In this document: one piece after another, positions 24,080 to 33,146 of the stretch | How positions within the stretch are numbered: position 1 is the stretch's first letter | Layout of the letters: each line of letters starts with the position of its first letter | NCBI GenBank assembly: GCA_965276835.1 | Contig: OZ255631.1 | Location: 620,001-684,000 of the forward strand | Length of the DNA stretch: 64,000 nucleotides | Direction: 5' to 3' | DNA from: BOG-932 sp965276835 | Lineage (GTDB): Bacteria; Pseudomonadota; Alphaproteobacteria; BOG-932; Roseiterribacteraceae | The notes under the pieces: model-generated | Seen by the model: only the letters and a program-made list of their open reading frames with translations | Told to the model about the DNA's origin: nothing | The model's database searches: none | Translations under genes and position numbers: made by a program

Positions 24080-25555
24080 ATGTCTATTTCAATACCGGCG
24101 TTCGCGTCGGGCAAGCGGCAGATGCTGGTCGACGGCAAGTGGCGGGACGCCGTGTCGGGCAAGACGTTCGAGACACGCAATCCGGCAACCGGCGAACTGC
24201 TGGCAACGGTCGCGGAGGGTGACGCGGCGGATATCGACTTGGCGGTTGCCGCCGCGCGGCGCGCTTTCGAAGGCCCTTGGAGCCGGGCGCGACCCTACGA
24301 TCGCCAGCGCATCCTGCTGCGGTTTGCCGATCTGGTCGAGCAGCATATCGAGGAATTGTTGACGCTGGATACGCTGGACATGGGCGCGGTGCTGGCGATG
24401 GCGCTCGGCGGCCGCCAGCGCATTCCCAGCATGATCCGATATTACGCCGGCATGGCGCAGACGCTGACCGGCGACACCATCCCGAATTCGGCGGCGGCGG
24501 AGATGTTCACCTATACCACCCGCGAGCCGGTGGGCGTGGTCGGCGCGATCATCCCGTGGAACGGGCCGATCGGCATGGCGATCTGGAAGCTGGGCCCGGT
24601 GATCGCGACCGGCTGCACCGCGGTGTTCAAGCCGGCCGAGGAAACGCCGCTGACGGCGCTCAGGCTTGGCGAACTTTTGCTGGAGGCCGGCCTGCCCGAA
24701 GGGGTGGTCAATATCGTGCCCGGCTTCGGTGAAACCGCGGGCGCCGCGCTCGCCGCGCATATGGATGTCGACAAGCTGACCTTCACCGGCTCGCATTTCA
24801 CCGGGCAGAAGATCGTTCATGCTTCGGCCGGAAACCTGAAGCGCCTGTCGCTGGAATTGGGCGGAAAGTCGCCCGACATCGTCTTCGCCGACGCCGACCT
24901 GGATATGGCGGTGCCGGGGGCGGCGATGGCGGCCTTCGCCAATGCCGGCCAGATCTGCACCGCCGGCACGCGGCTGTTCGTCGAACGCAGGATCTTCGAC
25001 GAATTCACCCAGCGGGTCGCCGAGTTCGGCAACAGCTTACGTATCGGCAACGGCCTCGATCCCGAAACCAAGATCGGGCCGCTCGTCTCGCGGCGGCAAC
25101 TGGAGCGGGTAACCGGCTATATGGAGATCGGCCGCCAGGAAGGCGCGCGCGCTTTGTCGGGCGGTCACCGCGTCACCGATGGCGAACTCGCGAATGGCTT
25201 CTTCGTCAAGCCGACCGTGTTCACCGACGTCCATAACGACATGCGGATCGCGCGGGAGGAGATATTCGGCCCGGTCATCTCGGCGATGCCGTTCGACGAT
25301 ATCGACGAGGTCATACGCGGCGCCAACGCGACCCAGTTCGGCCTGGGCAGCGGGGTGTGGACCCGCGATGTCGGCAAGGCGCACCGCATGGCCAAGGCGA
25401 TCCGCGCCGGCGTGGTGTGGGTCAATTGCTACAATGTTTCCGACCCGGCGGTGCCGTTCGGCGGCTACAAGATGAGCGGTTATGGCCGGGAATCCGGGCG
25501 GCAGCAGTTCGACGACTACCTGAACGAAAAGGCGGTCTGGATCAGGACGGCGTAG
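24080..25555 (+). CDS. Aldehyde dehydrogenase family protein
   Basis: A 491-residue NAD(P)-dependent aldehyde dehydrogenase oxidising an aldehyde to the acid. Catalytic Glu259 lies in LELGGKSPDIVF and catalytic Cys293 in AGQICTAGTRLF; PWNGP near residue 157 and the ending PFGGYKMSGYGRE are typical. I start it at 24080, where GGGGAAGG stands six bases upstream; an ATG at 24050 would add ten unsupported residues. With the hydrolase before it and the PQQ dehydrogenase locus nearby, it may remove aldehydes made from alcohols, but the substrate is not visible in sequence. Confidence 0.92.
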   Translation: MSISIPAFASGKRQMLVDGKWRDAVSGKTFETRNPATGELLATVAEGDAADIDLAVAAARRAFEGPWSRARPYDRQRILLRFADLVEQHIEELLTLDTLDMGAVLAMALGGRQRIPSMIRYYAGMAQTLTGDTIPNSAAAEMFTYTTREPVGVVGAIIPWNGPIGMAIWKLGPVIATGCTAVFKPAEETPLTALRLGELLLEAGLPEGVVNIVPGFGETAGAALAAHMDVDKLTFTGSHFTGQKIVHASAGNLKRLSLELGGKSPDIVFADADLDMAVPGAAMAAFANAGQICTAGTRLFVERRIFDEFTQRVAEFGNSLRIGNGLDPETKIGPLVSRRQLERVTGYMEIGRQEGARALSGGHRVTDGELANGFFVKPTVFTDVHNDMRIAREEIFGPVISAMPFDDIDEVIRGANATQFGLGSGVWTRDVGKAHRMAKAIRAGVVWVNCYNVSDPAVPFGGYKMSGYGRESGRQQFDDYLNEKAVWIRTA

Positions 25556-25558
25556 GGT

Positions 25559-26797
25559 TTACTTCCCGATCAATGCCCGGATATCCGCCGGCTTGACCGC
25601 TTGCACGGCCTGCTTCAGATCCTCGATATCGCCGCCGCCGCCCTCGGCATCGACGAGGAAGCGGTTGGCGACCAGCCAGCTATATTTGCCGTTCTTCGAC
25701 TCCCGGTCCCATTCCTCAGTCGTCATGCGGCCGCCGACCTTTCCGACCTTCTGATAACCGGTCGCGGTTTCCTTGCTGCTTTCGACGCCGAAGGCGGAGG
25801 CGATGGCGGCAAACCCGCCTGCGGCGCCCATATCCGTGATGCTGAGCGTGAAGTGCGCGCCCCCGTCCTTGGTGTATTCGGCTTGCGCGTTCGACCCGCC
25901 GATGCCCGCCACCGAGCCGGAATTGGCGGTCACGTCGCCGCGCATGTAGCCGGCGACCGATTGTGGCAGCAATCCCTTCAACTGATCGACCGACACCGGC
26001 GTGACGGCCGGGGCGGCGGAACCGTCAGACTTGCCGTTGGCGCTATCGGCGATCTGCTTGCTGGCTGCCTCCATCTGCTTGCCGGCGTCCTTCAGCTTGT
26101 CCAGGTCGATGGTGGCCCCGCCGATCTTCAGCGTTCCCGACGAATCGTCGCTGCTTGAACTGGTGGTGATGTGACCGCCGCTCATGGCCCCGATGCCTGC
26201 GGCGCCGAGGCCGAGGAGGCCCACGACCGCACCCACGATCACATAGATGACGATCGCCACGATGACCGTTACGGCGGTATAGCCGAGCGCCTTGGATTGC
26301 GGTGCGCTCATTACCTTCGGAAGGCCGAGGAATAGCAGGTAGAGCGAATAGAGGCCGCCCAGCACCGCGAGCAGGCCGAGCAGCGGGACCAGCGAGAAGA
26401 TGCCCGCTACCCAGGATGCGGTGTAGGCATAGACCGCGACTTTCGTCGCCTGGATGTTGCTTTTCTGCCCGTCGAAGCTTGGCGCCAGCGCGTCGATGAC
26501 CAGCGATAGGATGAAAACACCGGCAAGCGACAATGCGTAGGTGACGATCGCGCCGATCAGGGAAGAGATGAGCGGCGGATGAAAGGTGATCCCGAACGCG
26601 CCATAGCCGAAGAGCTGGCCATGAAGGAATGATGCCAGAGGCGGGATGGCCGCGAGGATCGCCGCATAGCCTTTGAACAGCCCGCCGACGGTCGCCGGCT
26701 CCACGGCGATCGTGTCCCAAGTTTCTTTTGGTCTCAGAAGTATGTTCTTGGCGCGTTCGACGATGCCCGATCGGTTGAAGTCGCTGGCGATGCTCAT
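25559..26797 (-). CDS. Yip1-family integral membrane protein with soluble C-terminal domain
   Basis: A 412-residue protein. The N-terminal half is a Yip1 domain: RAKNILLRPKETWDTIAVEP followed by about five hydrophobic segments (residues about 35-220, e.g. LLGLLAVLGGLYSLYLLFLG). The second half is a soluble Ser/Asp/Lys-rich domain beginning SGGHITTSSSSDDSSGTLKI, with an LKGLLPQSVAGYMRGDVTA block, probably periplasmic. Bacterial Yip1 proteins have no agreed function. The start at 26797 is supported by GGGAGGGATTG; an upstream ATG at 26839 is rejected. Convergent with the aldehyde dehydrogenase (three bases between stops) and divergent from MEKHLA. Confidence 0.8.
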   Translation of the reverse strand: MSIASDFNRSGIVERAKNILLRPKETWDTIAVEPATVGGLFKGYAAILAAIPPLASFLHGQLFGYGAFGITFHPPLISSLIGAIVTYALSLAGVFILSLVIDALAPSFDGQKSNIQATKVAVYAYTASWVAGIFSLVPLLGLLAVLGGLYSLYLLFLGLPKVMSAPQSKALGYTAVTVIVAIVIYVIVGAVVGLLGLGAAGIGAMSGGHITTSSSSDDSSGTLKIGGATIDLDKLKDAGKQMEAASKQIADSANGKSDGSAAPAVTPVSVDQLKGLLPQSVAGYMRGDVTANSGSVAGIGGSNAQAEYTKDGGAHFTLSITDMGAAGGFAAIASAFGVESSKETATGYQKVGKVGGRMTTEEWDRESKNGKYSWLVANRFLVDAEGGGGDIEDLKQAVQAVKPADIRALIGK

Positions 26798-26909
26798 CAA
26801 TCCCTCCCTTGATCTTGCGGTCTGTTGACGGCGATACATTGCTGCGTGGACTGCATGTTAGGCTGCATCAGAGTAATGCAGGCATTAAATTTCTGTGGCT
26901 TTACACATC

Positions 26910-27374
26910 ATGACGACGACAAACGACCCGGGCCTTACCGCCGCGCTCGGCAATCCGGCCTTCTTCCATCTGTTGACCGGCAGCTATCGTCGGCTGGTCG
27001 GCAAGGCTCTGACCGACCGTGATGCCGCCTGGCTTTACGACGATGCGCCGTTCGTCGTGCTGGCGCACAACACCGATGCCGATCCGATCTTCACCTATGC
27101 CAACCGGGCGGCGCAGAACTGCTTCGACTATGGCTGGGATGAATTCCTGACCCTGCCGTCGCGCCTGTCGGCGGAGGCGATGCTGCGGCAGGATCGCCAG
27201 CGTCTTCTCGATTCCGTGCGCGACAGGGGCTTCATCGCGGACTATCGCGGCATCCGCATCGCAAAGTCGGGCCGCCGTTTCATGATCCGGAACGCGGTCG
27301 TCTGGCAATTGATCGATGAAACCGGCGCGGTGCAGGGGCAGGCGGCGACATTCGCGGATTGGGAAGATGTTTAA
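26910..27374 (+). CDS. MEKHLA domain-containing protein
   Basis: About 154 residues (159 if the upstream ATG at 26895 is used). The protein is a PAS-like MEKHLA domain: FFHLLTGSYRRLVGKALT, FVVLAHNTDADPIFTYANRA, then FDYGWDEFLTLPSRLSAE and GRRFMIRNAVVWQLIDETG. MEKHLA domains occur at the C-terminus of plant HD-ZIP III proteins and as stand-alone proteins in bacteria, where they are presumed small-molecule or redox sensors. No output domain is attached. No operon partner: Yip1 is divergent and the Rieske gene converges. Confidence 0.85.
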   Translation: MTTTNDPGLTAALGNPAFFHLLTGSYRRLVGKALTDRDAAWLYDDAPFVVLAHNTDADPIFTYANRAAQNCFDYGWDEFLTLPSRLSAEAMLRQDRQRLLDSVRDRGFIADYRGIRIAKSGRRFMIRNAVVWQLIDETGAVQGQAATFADWEDV

Positions 27375-27410
27375 ATAGTTTAAAAAGCCCTCTCCCGCGG
27401 GCGGGGGGAA

Positions 27411-28772
27411 TTATTTGCCCAGATACGCCGCCAATGTCTGCCGGTAATGGCGGATGCGGATTTCCTGATAGGCGGAGAGCGTCAGCTTGCCCTTGGCGCT
27501 GCTGCGCAGGCCGTGTTGGACGCGCGGCATCATGTCGGCGTCCTGGTCGATGATCGGGCCGTAATAACTCAGCTCCGGCACGTCGCCGAAATGCTCGTGC
27601 GCCGGCAGGACCCGTGTTGGCGTGGAGGGCGGCTTGTTGCCCTTGGCGAAGGGCAACAGCAGCCAGACCTCGAAGATCGACTTGTTCGGATTGTCGCCAT
27701 CCGGCCGCGAGCGATATGCCAAGGGCGAGCCGAAACCGCCGAACACGATGAAGTTGGGGAACAGCGAATACTGGATAACGTCCAGAATCTCGCTGTCGCT
27801 GAACCCCGACAGGTCGATGCCGAACGCCGTGCCGTAAAAGCCGCGCAGCCGGGCGACGATGCGGCCGCGCGGGGTTTCACCCGGCGCCAGAGGGCCGTCT
27901 TCGCACAGGCCGAACTTGGCGGCGGCGGCGATCAGCCGTTCCGGCGTCGATTTGCCGGCCAGGTGCGGGCTGGGCACGCCCGACGGGTTGATCATGCGGG
28001 AGATGTGTCGTTTGCCCGACCACACGTCGTATTGCGAGTTGGCGTCGCCAAAGAAGGGCAAGGATTCGGGATGCAGGCCGATGACATGGAAGGTCTCGAT
28101 GAAAGCCTCAACCGTAACCTTCCAGTTGCAGTCCAGATGCTTCACGACATGGGCGGCGGTGAAGCGGTCCTCCATCGGCCAAGCCCTGAAATGGTCGGGC
28201 AGACCCTCCAGATAATCCTCCAGTGAGGGACAGTCCGGATCGAAATTCACGAAGACGAAGCCCCCCCAGACGCCGGTTTTGACGGGGGTCAGGGCAAAGG
28301 CGTCGGCCGGGGCGTCGCCGAAATCCCAGGCGCTGGTCAACACCTTCAGTGCCCCGTCGTTGGTCCAAGTCAGACCATGAAAGGCACAGCGGATACGACC
28401 CAGGCCGCTGCCGTGGGCCTCGCATAGGCGGGTCCCACGATGCGGGCAGGAATTGACGAAGGCGCGCAAGACCCCATCATTGCCGCGGATCACGATCGCC
28501 GACCTGTCGACGATGTCATAGACGACATAATCGCCAGGTTTCGCGACCTCGTCCTCGCGGCAGGCGACCTGCCAAGTGCGTGCCCAGACGGTCTCGACCT
28601 CGCGTTGACGAAAGGCCGGGTCGATATAGGCGTCGATGCCGAATTCAGCCTCCGGGATCGCCTGGACGTCGCCATCGGCGAACAGGATCGGAGCTGGCCG
28701 GGTATCGGCCGCCAGAATTTCCGCCGTCGATGGCCCCGGACAGCGCGCGCCGCGTCTCAGATCGTCAGGCAT
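27411..28772 (-). CDS. Rieske non-haem iron aromatic ring-hydroxylating oxygenase, alpha subunit
   Basis: A 453-residue oxygenase. The Rieske [2Fe-2S] ligands are Cys109-x-His111 and Cys129-x2-His132 (NSCPHRGTRL and RCAFHGLTW). The mononuclear iron motif is ETFHVIGLHPE around residues 225-235, with a later Asp expected in the C-terminal domain. Such enzymes dihydroxylate or demethylate aromatic or heterocyclic compounds and need a reductase, which is not in the window. The start at 28772 has GGGGAACC before it; a longer ORF to 28898 runs into the MFS gene. The MFS transporter upstream (79-base gap) probably imports the substrate or exports the product. Confidence 0.9.
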   Translation of the reverse strand: MPDDLRRGARCPGPSTAEILAADTRPAPILFADGDVQAIPEAEFGIDAYIDPAFRQREVETVWARTWQVACREDEVAKPGDYVVYDIVDRSAIVIRGNDGVLRAFVNSCPHRGTRLCEAHGSGLGRIRCAFHGLTWTNDGALKVLTSAWDFGDAPADAFALTPVKTGVWGGFVFVNFDPDCPSLEDYLEGLPDHFRAWPMEDRFTAAHVVKHLDCNWKVTVEAFIETFHVIGLHPESLPFFGDANSQYDVWSGKRHISRMINPSGVPSPHLAGKSTPERLIAAAAKFGLCEDGPLAPGETPRGRIVARLRGFYGTAFGIDLSGFSDSEILDVIQYSLFPNFIVFGGFGSPLAYRSRPDGDNPNKSIFEVWLLLPFAKGNKPPSTPTRVLPAHEHFGDVPELSYYGPIIDQDADMMPRVQHGLRSSAKGKLTLSAYQEIRIRHYRQTLAAYLGK

Positions 28773-28851
28773 GGAAGGGTTCCCCGGTTCGTTCCTTGCC
28801 AGGAAGATTAGGACGATGGGCGCGGAGTGCCAATCGTTTAGAACTGCAGCC

Positions 28852-30114
28852 CTATTCGGCGGCTGCGATCTCCGCCGCCAGATAATCGGCCGCGGCAATC
28901 TTCGCAGTCGGTTGCCGCATGAACGCCATCGGCACGGCGAGCAGCGCCAGCGCCAAGGCGTAAACTGCGAAGATCGGCGTGAAAGTGCCCCAGCGGTCGG
29001 CGATCAGGCCGGCGGCGATGGTGCCGGCCGCGCCGACGGTCGTGACAAGTTGCACGATCGCCAAGATGCGGGCGCCGGTTGGGCCGCCGAAATATTGCAT
29101 CAGCAACACCCAGCCGGCGACCAGGGCAAAGGCCCAGCCGGCGCCGAACAGGATGGCCGCGGTGAATTCGAGGGTCGGGCCGGTCGCAACGATCAGCAGC
29201 GCGCAACCCACAGCCTGCAGCAGCAGGCCCAGCACGACGAAGGCCTTGGACGATCTGGTTTCGCACAGCTGTCCGGTCACGCCCTTGAACAGGGTGCCGG
29301 TAAAGCTCAGCAGGCCCAGCGTCCAGGCGGCGGCCGTGGGGGTTGAGCCGAGTTTCACCAGGTGGGTCACGACGATGCCGTTGATCGTAGTGACCGCCGT
29401 CATGGTCAGGACCAGGGCGGCGGTGATCACCATGAACTGCACGGTGAAAACGGCCTGGCGTGGCGTCCAGGCCGCTCCGGTTTCGACCTCCGGAGCGCTG
29501 CCTTCTGCGGGAAGGGGTCCCTCGCGATGCTTCCGGTCGCGCACCAGCGCCACGCAGACGATCCCCAGCACGGCCGCCGCGCCCGCCATGACATGCCAGT
29601 GACCGCGCCAGCCGATCTGCCGGACCACGAACTCCACCACCGGCGGTGCGGCGGCGGCGCCCAGCGCGCCGACCATCAGATAGATGCCGACCATTCGGGC
29701 CGACCCACGTTCGAACCAGTCGGCGATCAGGATGACGCCGGGGATGTTGCCGGCAAAGGTATAGCCCATGCCCATCATGGCGATGGCGATGTCGAACACG
29801 AGCAGGCTGTGCGCGGCGGCGGCTATCAGCGATCCGAAGAAGAAGAGAGACGCGCCAACAGCCATCGACCCGCGCGCGCCGATATATTTCGAGGCGGTCG
29901 CCGGGAACGTGCTGGTCAGGCCGCAGGTGAGGCCAAGCAGGGAGAAAGTGAACCCTGCCTCGGTCATCGACCAGTGGAGGTCGCCCACCATGGTGAACAG
30001 CACAACGCCCAACGACGCGAAGGTGGCGAAATTGACGAAGAAATAGGCCAGCGCCGCCGCACTGAACACAAACCACTTTTGGTGAGATCGATCGCCGGGC
30101 GTGGTGTGGCTCAT
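28852..30114 (-). CDS. MFS transporter, monocarboxylate-like
   Basis: A 420-residue twelve-helix carrier. N-terminal helix AAALAYFFVNFATFASLGVV; the helix 2-3 region reads LLGLTCGLTSTFPATASKYI; a central hydrophilic loop (about 195-225) separates two six-helix halves. It resembles the monocarboxylate/OFA-type MFS group by layout, but I see no group-specific signature strong enough to name the substrate. Same strand and just upstream of the Rieske oxygenase, so likely one transcript. A slightly longer ORF in another frame over the same DNA is a shadow. Confidence 0.85.
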   Translation of the reverse strand: MSHTTPGDRSHQKWFVFSAAALAYFFVNFATFASLGVVLFTMVGDLHWSMTEAGFTFSLLGLTCGLTSTFPATASKYIGARGSMAVGASLFFFGSLIAAAAHSLLVFDIAIAMMGMGYTFAGNIPGVILIADWFERGSARMVGIYLMVGALGAAAAPPVVEFVVRQIGWRGHWHVMAGAAAVLGIVCVALVRDRKHREGPLPAEGSAPEVETGAAWTPRQAVFTVQFMVITAALVLTMTAVTTINGIVVTHLVKLGSTPTAAAWTLGLLSFTGTLFKGVTGQLCETRSSKAFVVLGLLLQAVGCALLIVATGPTLEFTAAILFGAGWAFALVAGWVLLMQYFGGPTGARILAIVQLVTTVGAAGTIAAGLIADRWGTFTPIFAVYALALALLAVPMAFMRQPTAKIAAADYLAAEIAAAE

Positions 30115-30200
30115 ACGGCTCCGTTAGCGGGCGGTGATGAGCCTTATTGTGCAATCCGGTGGGAGCGGGGTCTTGTCTCAGGGTGAATGGGGAATTGGCC

Positions 30201-30623
30201 CTATTCCGGCACGGCTTCTCCGCTGCCGCCGAATTCCGTCGGGAAATCCTTTAGTTTGGGCAGGCCGTCTTTCATCGGCAGGACGGTCTCGGAATAGTTC
30301 ACATGCACGCCCGGCTTGAAATCCAACGTCGGGATGGTGGCGGCGAAAACGTCGGTTAGGCCCAGCGGCGGGTGGTTGGCCATCAGATGGCCGCCGCACT
30401 TGGCGCAGTACTGGCGAAAGCTCATCGGCGTCTTGTGATAGGTCGCCAGATGCTCGGCGCCCTTGGTCACCTTGACCGCCTCCGGCTTCCACAGCGAGAA
30501 CGCATTGACCGGCCCGCCCGACCAGGAACGGCAGGAGCTGCAATGGCAATAGCCCATCGCCTCCGGCGCACCTGTGACTTCGATCTCGACTGTGCCGCAG
30601 AAGCAGCGTCCGGTGTGTGACAT
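30201..30623 (-). CDS. GFA family protein (CENP-V/GFA zinc fold)
   Basis: A 140-residue protein of the GFA family, named after glutathione-dependent formaldehyde-activating enzyme. Zinc ligands are visible as CFCG (Cys8, Cys10), CHCSSC (about residues 26-31) and CAKCGGHL (about residues 73-80), in the order and spacing of the family. Most members are not proven to act on formaldehyde. It stands alone downstream of no obvious promoter and 86 bases before the MFS gene, so co-transcription with the MFS/Rieske pair is possible. Confidence 0.88.
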   Translation of the reverse strand: MSHTGRCFCGTVEIEVTGAPEAMGYCHCSSCRSWSGGPVNAFSLWKPEAVKVTKGAEHLATYHKTPMSFRQYCAKCGGHLMANHPPLGLTDVFAATIPTLDFKPGVHVNYSETVLPMKDGLPKLKDFPTEFGGSGEAVPE

Positions 30624-30728
30624 GATTTTCCTGTAAGTCTGTGTCCGGTAGGAGCGGTTAGACGTGAGGCGGTGTTACTTTATTCCAACGGTATCGTACG
30701 CAGGATGGGTTAAAACGATGTAACTCAC

Positions 30729-31021
30729 CTAGACTCGACTTTTCCAAGCGACCGGATCGCGGCTCGTATGGAAGAATGCAACGACAGCGATCGTTTCTTC
30801 GGTTGGGCGAAAGATCACGACATACGGGAAGTGTTGTAGGACGGCGCGGCGCGTGTCGCCCAATCCACGCGGAAACAACATGGGCGCCTCCGCTGCCCTG
30901 CGGAGCAAATTTCGCAGTTCTACTCGCAGCCGGGGAATAACGGATGGCGCATGCTCACCAACCAAGCAAGTGCATCGAAAAATTCGCCGCGCGCCGCAGG
31001 GGTGAATGTGACTTGCCGCAC
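30729..31021 (-). pseudogene. RelE/ParE-type toxin gene with one-base frameshift
   Basis: A GTG at 31021 overlaps the antitoxin stop by one base and opens a toxin reading MRQVTFTPAARGEFFDALAW, a normal ParE/RelE N-terminus. That frame then fails. The rest of the toxin continues in another frame as APSVIPRLRVELRNLLRR, then FPYVVIFRPTEETIAVVAFF and HTSRDPVAWKSRV. The total length, 293 bases, is one short of 98 codons, so a single base is missing near 30960-30970 in a TTGGTTGG context. Restored, the protein would have 97 residues, normal for the family. Either a real inactivating deletion or a sequence error; no intact start exists for the second part. Confidence 0.72.
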
Positions 31022-31230
31022 TATGGATAGCGGCGGTCAAGCTCCGCTTCGATTTGTTCCCATGTGAAGCCGGACTTGATGTCTTCGTCGAGCGTCGTAA
31101 GGCGACGCTCGAGTTCAGCTTCCTGGGCAGGCGTTAGTTTGATGTCGTCGGCTTCGAGGCTATCCCAAAGCTTGGCGATCAGTTCCAGCCGCTCCTGCGG
31201 GGACAATCGGGCGATGTCGATGCTTGTCAT
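31021..31230 (-). CDS. Addiction-module antitoxin (RelE/ParE partner)
   Basis: A 69-residue antitoxin of the short addiction-module type: MTSIDIARLSPQERLELIAK then LWDSL, acidic middle TPAQEAELERRLTTLDEDI and the ending GFTWEQIEAELDRRYP, which would wrap the toxin. The ORF is intact, while the partner toxin immediately downstream is frameshifted. The start at 31230 is used because the in-frame upstream codons to 31422 are Pro/Arg/Cys-rich and not family-like. The proteins normally repress their own promoter. Confidence 0.82.
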   Translation of the reverse strand: MTSIDIARLSPQERLELIAKLWDSLEADDIKLTPAQEAELERRLTTLDEDIKSGFTWEQIEAELDRRYP

Positions 31231-31312
31231 AGAGAAAAAAATGGCACCGACACCTGGATGTGTCCAGAACCGATTATGGAAATATCCTAAGACATCGCGA
31301 TATTTCCTAACC

Positions 31313-32902
31313 TTACATTTTGGCTTCCCGGTCCCATGCACCCTCCGTCCCGGTCGCGCGCAGCAATACCTTCTGCACCTTGCCGGTCGGTGTCTTGGGC
31401 AGCTCGTCGGCGCGGATTTCAATGTAGCGCGGGACCATGTAGGCGGGCAGGCGGTCTTTCAGGAAGGCCAGCAGGTCGGCGGGCTCAACCGTGCAGCCGG
31501 GCTTCAGTGCGGCGACAACCTTGAGCTCGTCCTCCGAAAGGTCGGACGGCACGGCGACGGCGGCGGATTCCAGGATGGCGGGGTGGGCGTCGACCTCGAC
31601 CTCGACTTCGAAGGACGAGATGTTTTCGCCGCGGCGGCGCAGGCAGTCCTTGATGCGGTCGACGAAATAGAAATTGCCATCCGCGTCGCACTGGAACCCG
31701 TCGCCGGTATGCAGCCACTGGTTGCGCCACGCCTCGGCGGTGGCGGCCGGGTTCTGCCAGTATCCCAGATTGAATTCCCACGGATTGTCGGCGCGCAGCA
31801 CCAGCTCGCCGGTCTTGCCCGGGCCGACCGGCTCGTCGTTCTCGTCAACGATGCGGGCTTGCACGCCGGGGCGGGGGCGACCGCAGCTCTGGTTGTTGAC
31901 GAGATTCCAGCCGTCGGCGGAGATCGGGCAGGAAACCTCTGTCATGTTGAACAGCGTGGTGACGTTCGGCACGTTGAAGCGTGCTTTGAAGCCTTCCAGG
32001 TCTTTGGGCACCGGGATGATGATGAGCTTGCGCAACGCATGGTCCCGGTCGGTCGGAGATGGGGGCAGGGACAGCAGGAAGTTCGGCATGGTCGACAGCA
32101 GGATGGAGAAGGTGGCCTTGTAGTGGCGGATGTCGCTCCAGAAATTACTGACCGAGAACTTGCCGCGCACCGCCATGGTGGCGCCGGCGATGATGACGAT
32201 GCCGAACATGTGCGACAACCCGACATGGAACATCGGCAGGGTCATGTAGAAGATGTCGTCGGGCACGCACAGCTTCGCCGGCGGCGTCGCCGTGGCGTGC
32301 GCCTGGGCATAGGAATAGAGCACGCCCTTCGACGGACCGGTGGTGCCGGACGTGTAGAAGATCGCCATCGGGTCGGAATATTCGACTGCCGGGGGCAGGG
32401 GGCTGTCGTCGTCGGCGAGGAGGGCATCGAAAGGGCGGTAGGTCCAGTTCGGATTGCCACCGGCCTGGCCCTCGCCGTGCACGATCACAGCCTGCAACGC
32501 TGTCAGCGCATCCCCAAGCTCATGCCAGACCTTCAGATGCCCGTTCCAGATCACCGCCAGCTTGGCGCCGGAATTGTTCGCCTGGTGCCGCAGCATCCCG
32601 GCCTTATAGGCCTCGTTCACCGGCACCATCAGCGCGCCGATCTTTGACAGGCCGAGCCAGACCAGCGCGTAGTCGATGGAGCTGGGCAGCATGACCAGCA
32701 CGCGGTCGCCCTTGACCACGCCCATCGCCTGGAAGCCGCGCCCGATGCGGTTGGCGGTGCGGTCCGCCTCCGTATAGGTCACGACCCGGTCGCCCATCAG
32801 GAACAGCGGCTTGTCCGGCTGCCGCCGGGCGTGGTCCTCCAGCAGGTAGTGATAGACGATGCGGCGGGATTTGTCGGAGGGGGTCACAGGATCATTTGTC
32901 AT
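31313..32902 (-). CDS. AMP-dependent acyl-CoA synthetase/ligase
   Basis: A 529-residue adenylate-forming enzyme that activates a carboxylic acid to its CoA thioester. The P-loop block is FYTSGTTGPSKGVLYS (about residue 166). Other visible parts are the adenosine block TLFNMTEVSCP, WLHTGDGFQCDADGNFYFVD, RRRGENISSFEVE, and the terminal Lys motif LPKTPTGKVQK. It resembles fatty-acid or crotonobetaine/carnitine CoA ligases; the acid is not known. The ATG at 32902 overlaps the end of the small upstream gene by 11 bases, which implies translational coupling in a three-gene operon with the VOC protein. Confidence 0.9.
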   Translation of the reverse strand: MTNDPVTPSDKSRRIVYHYLLEDHARRQPDKPLFLMGDRVVTYTEADRTANRIGRGFQAMGVVKGDRVLVMLPSSIDYALVWLGLSKIGALMVPVNEAYKAGMLRHQANNSGAKLAVIWNGHLKVWHELGDALTALQAVIVHGEGQAGGNPNWTYRPFDALLADDDSPLPPAVEYSDPMAIFYTSGTTGPSKGVLYSYAQAHATATPPAKLCVPDDIFYMTLPMFHVGLSHMFGIVIIAGATMAVRGKFSVSNFWSDIRHYKATFSILLSTMPNFLLSLPPSPTDRDHALRKLIIIPVPKDLEGFKARFNVPNVTTLFNMTEVSCPISADGWNLVNNQSCGRPRPGVQARIVDENDEPVGPGKTGELVLRADNPWEFNLGYWQNPAATAEAWRNQWLHTGDGFQCDADGNFYFVDRIKDCLRRRGENISSFEVEVEVDAHPAILESAAVAVPSDLSEDELKVVAALKPGCTVEPADLLAFLKDRLPAYMVPRYIEIRADELPKTPTGKVQKVLLRATGTEGAWDREAKM

Positions 32903-33146
32903 CGGTGTCAAATTCTTTGAGAGCTTCTTCAACGCTTATGAAGCCCTCGGACCATTGGTCTCGGTCTAAAGTTGTTTCGTGTATCTGGAAGCCGTCTGGA
33001 TAATCCTTGAAGCCCGGATAAGCGCGTTTCCGAAGAATCGCAGCTTCGGCATTTTCCGCGGTGGAATAAATGCCGACCAGCTTTTCATTCTCATCGTCGG
33101 CTCCGGCGGGAAGATAAATGTGCCAGAGGCAATATACTTTGGTCAT
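32892..33146 (-). CDS. Small conserved hypothetical protein (DUF7336-like)
   Basis: An 84-residue acidic protein starting MTKVYCLWHIYLPAGADDEN. The pattern VYxLWH, LVGIYSTAENAEAAI, then PGFKDYPDGFQIHETTLD and WSEGFI matches a widespread small family of unknown function (I recall it as DUF7336). It overlaps the VOC gene upstream by four bases (ATGA) and the CoA ligase downstream by 11 bases, so it is a true operon member, but its role is unknown. Confidence 0.78.
   Translation of the reverse strand: MTKVYCLWHIYLPAGADDENEKLVGIYSTAENAEAAILRKRAYPGFKDYPDGFQIHETTLDRDQWSEGFISVEEALKEFDTDDK

Noticed and set aside
28838..30154. 438-codon frame overlapping the monocarboxylate-like transporter
   Set aside because: Same strand, other frame; highly basic product. 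The chosen frame gives a clean membrane protein.
30729..31040. Intact 103-codon toxin from the ATG at 31040
   Set aside because: Its first 30 residues (MTAAIHSAASHIHPCGARRI) are out of frame with the toxin N-terminus and overlap the antitoxin end; the family N-terminus lies in the other frame.
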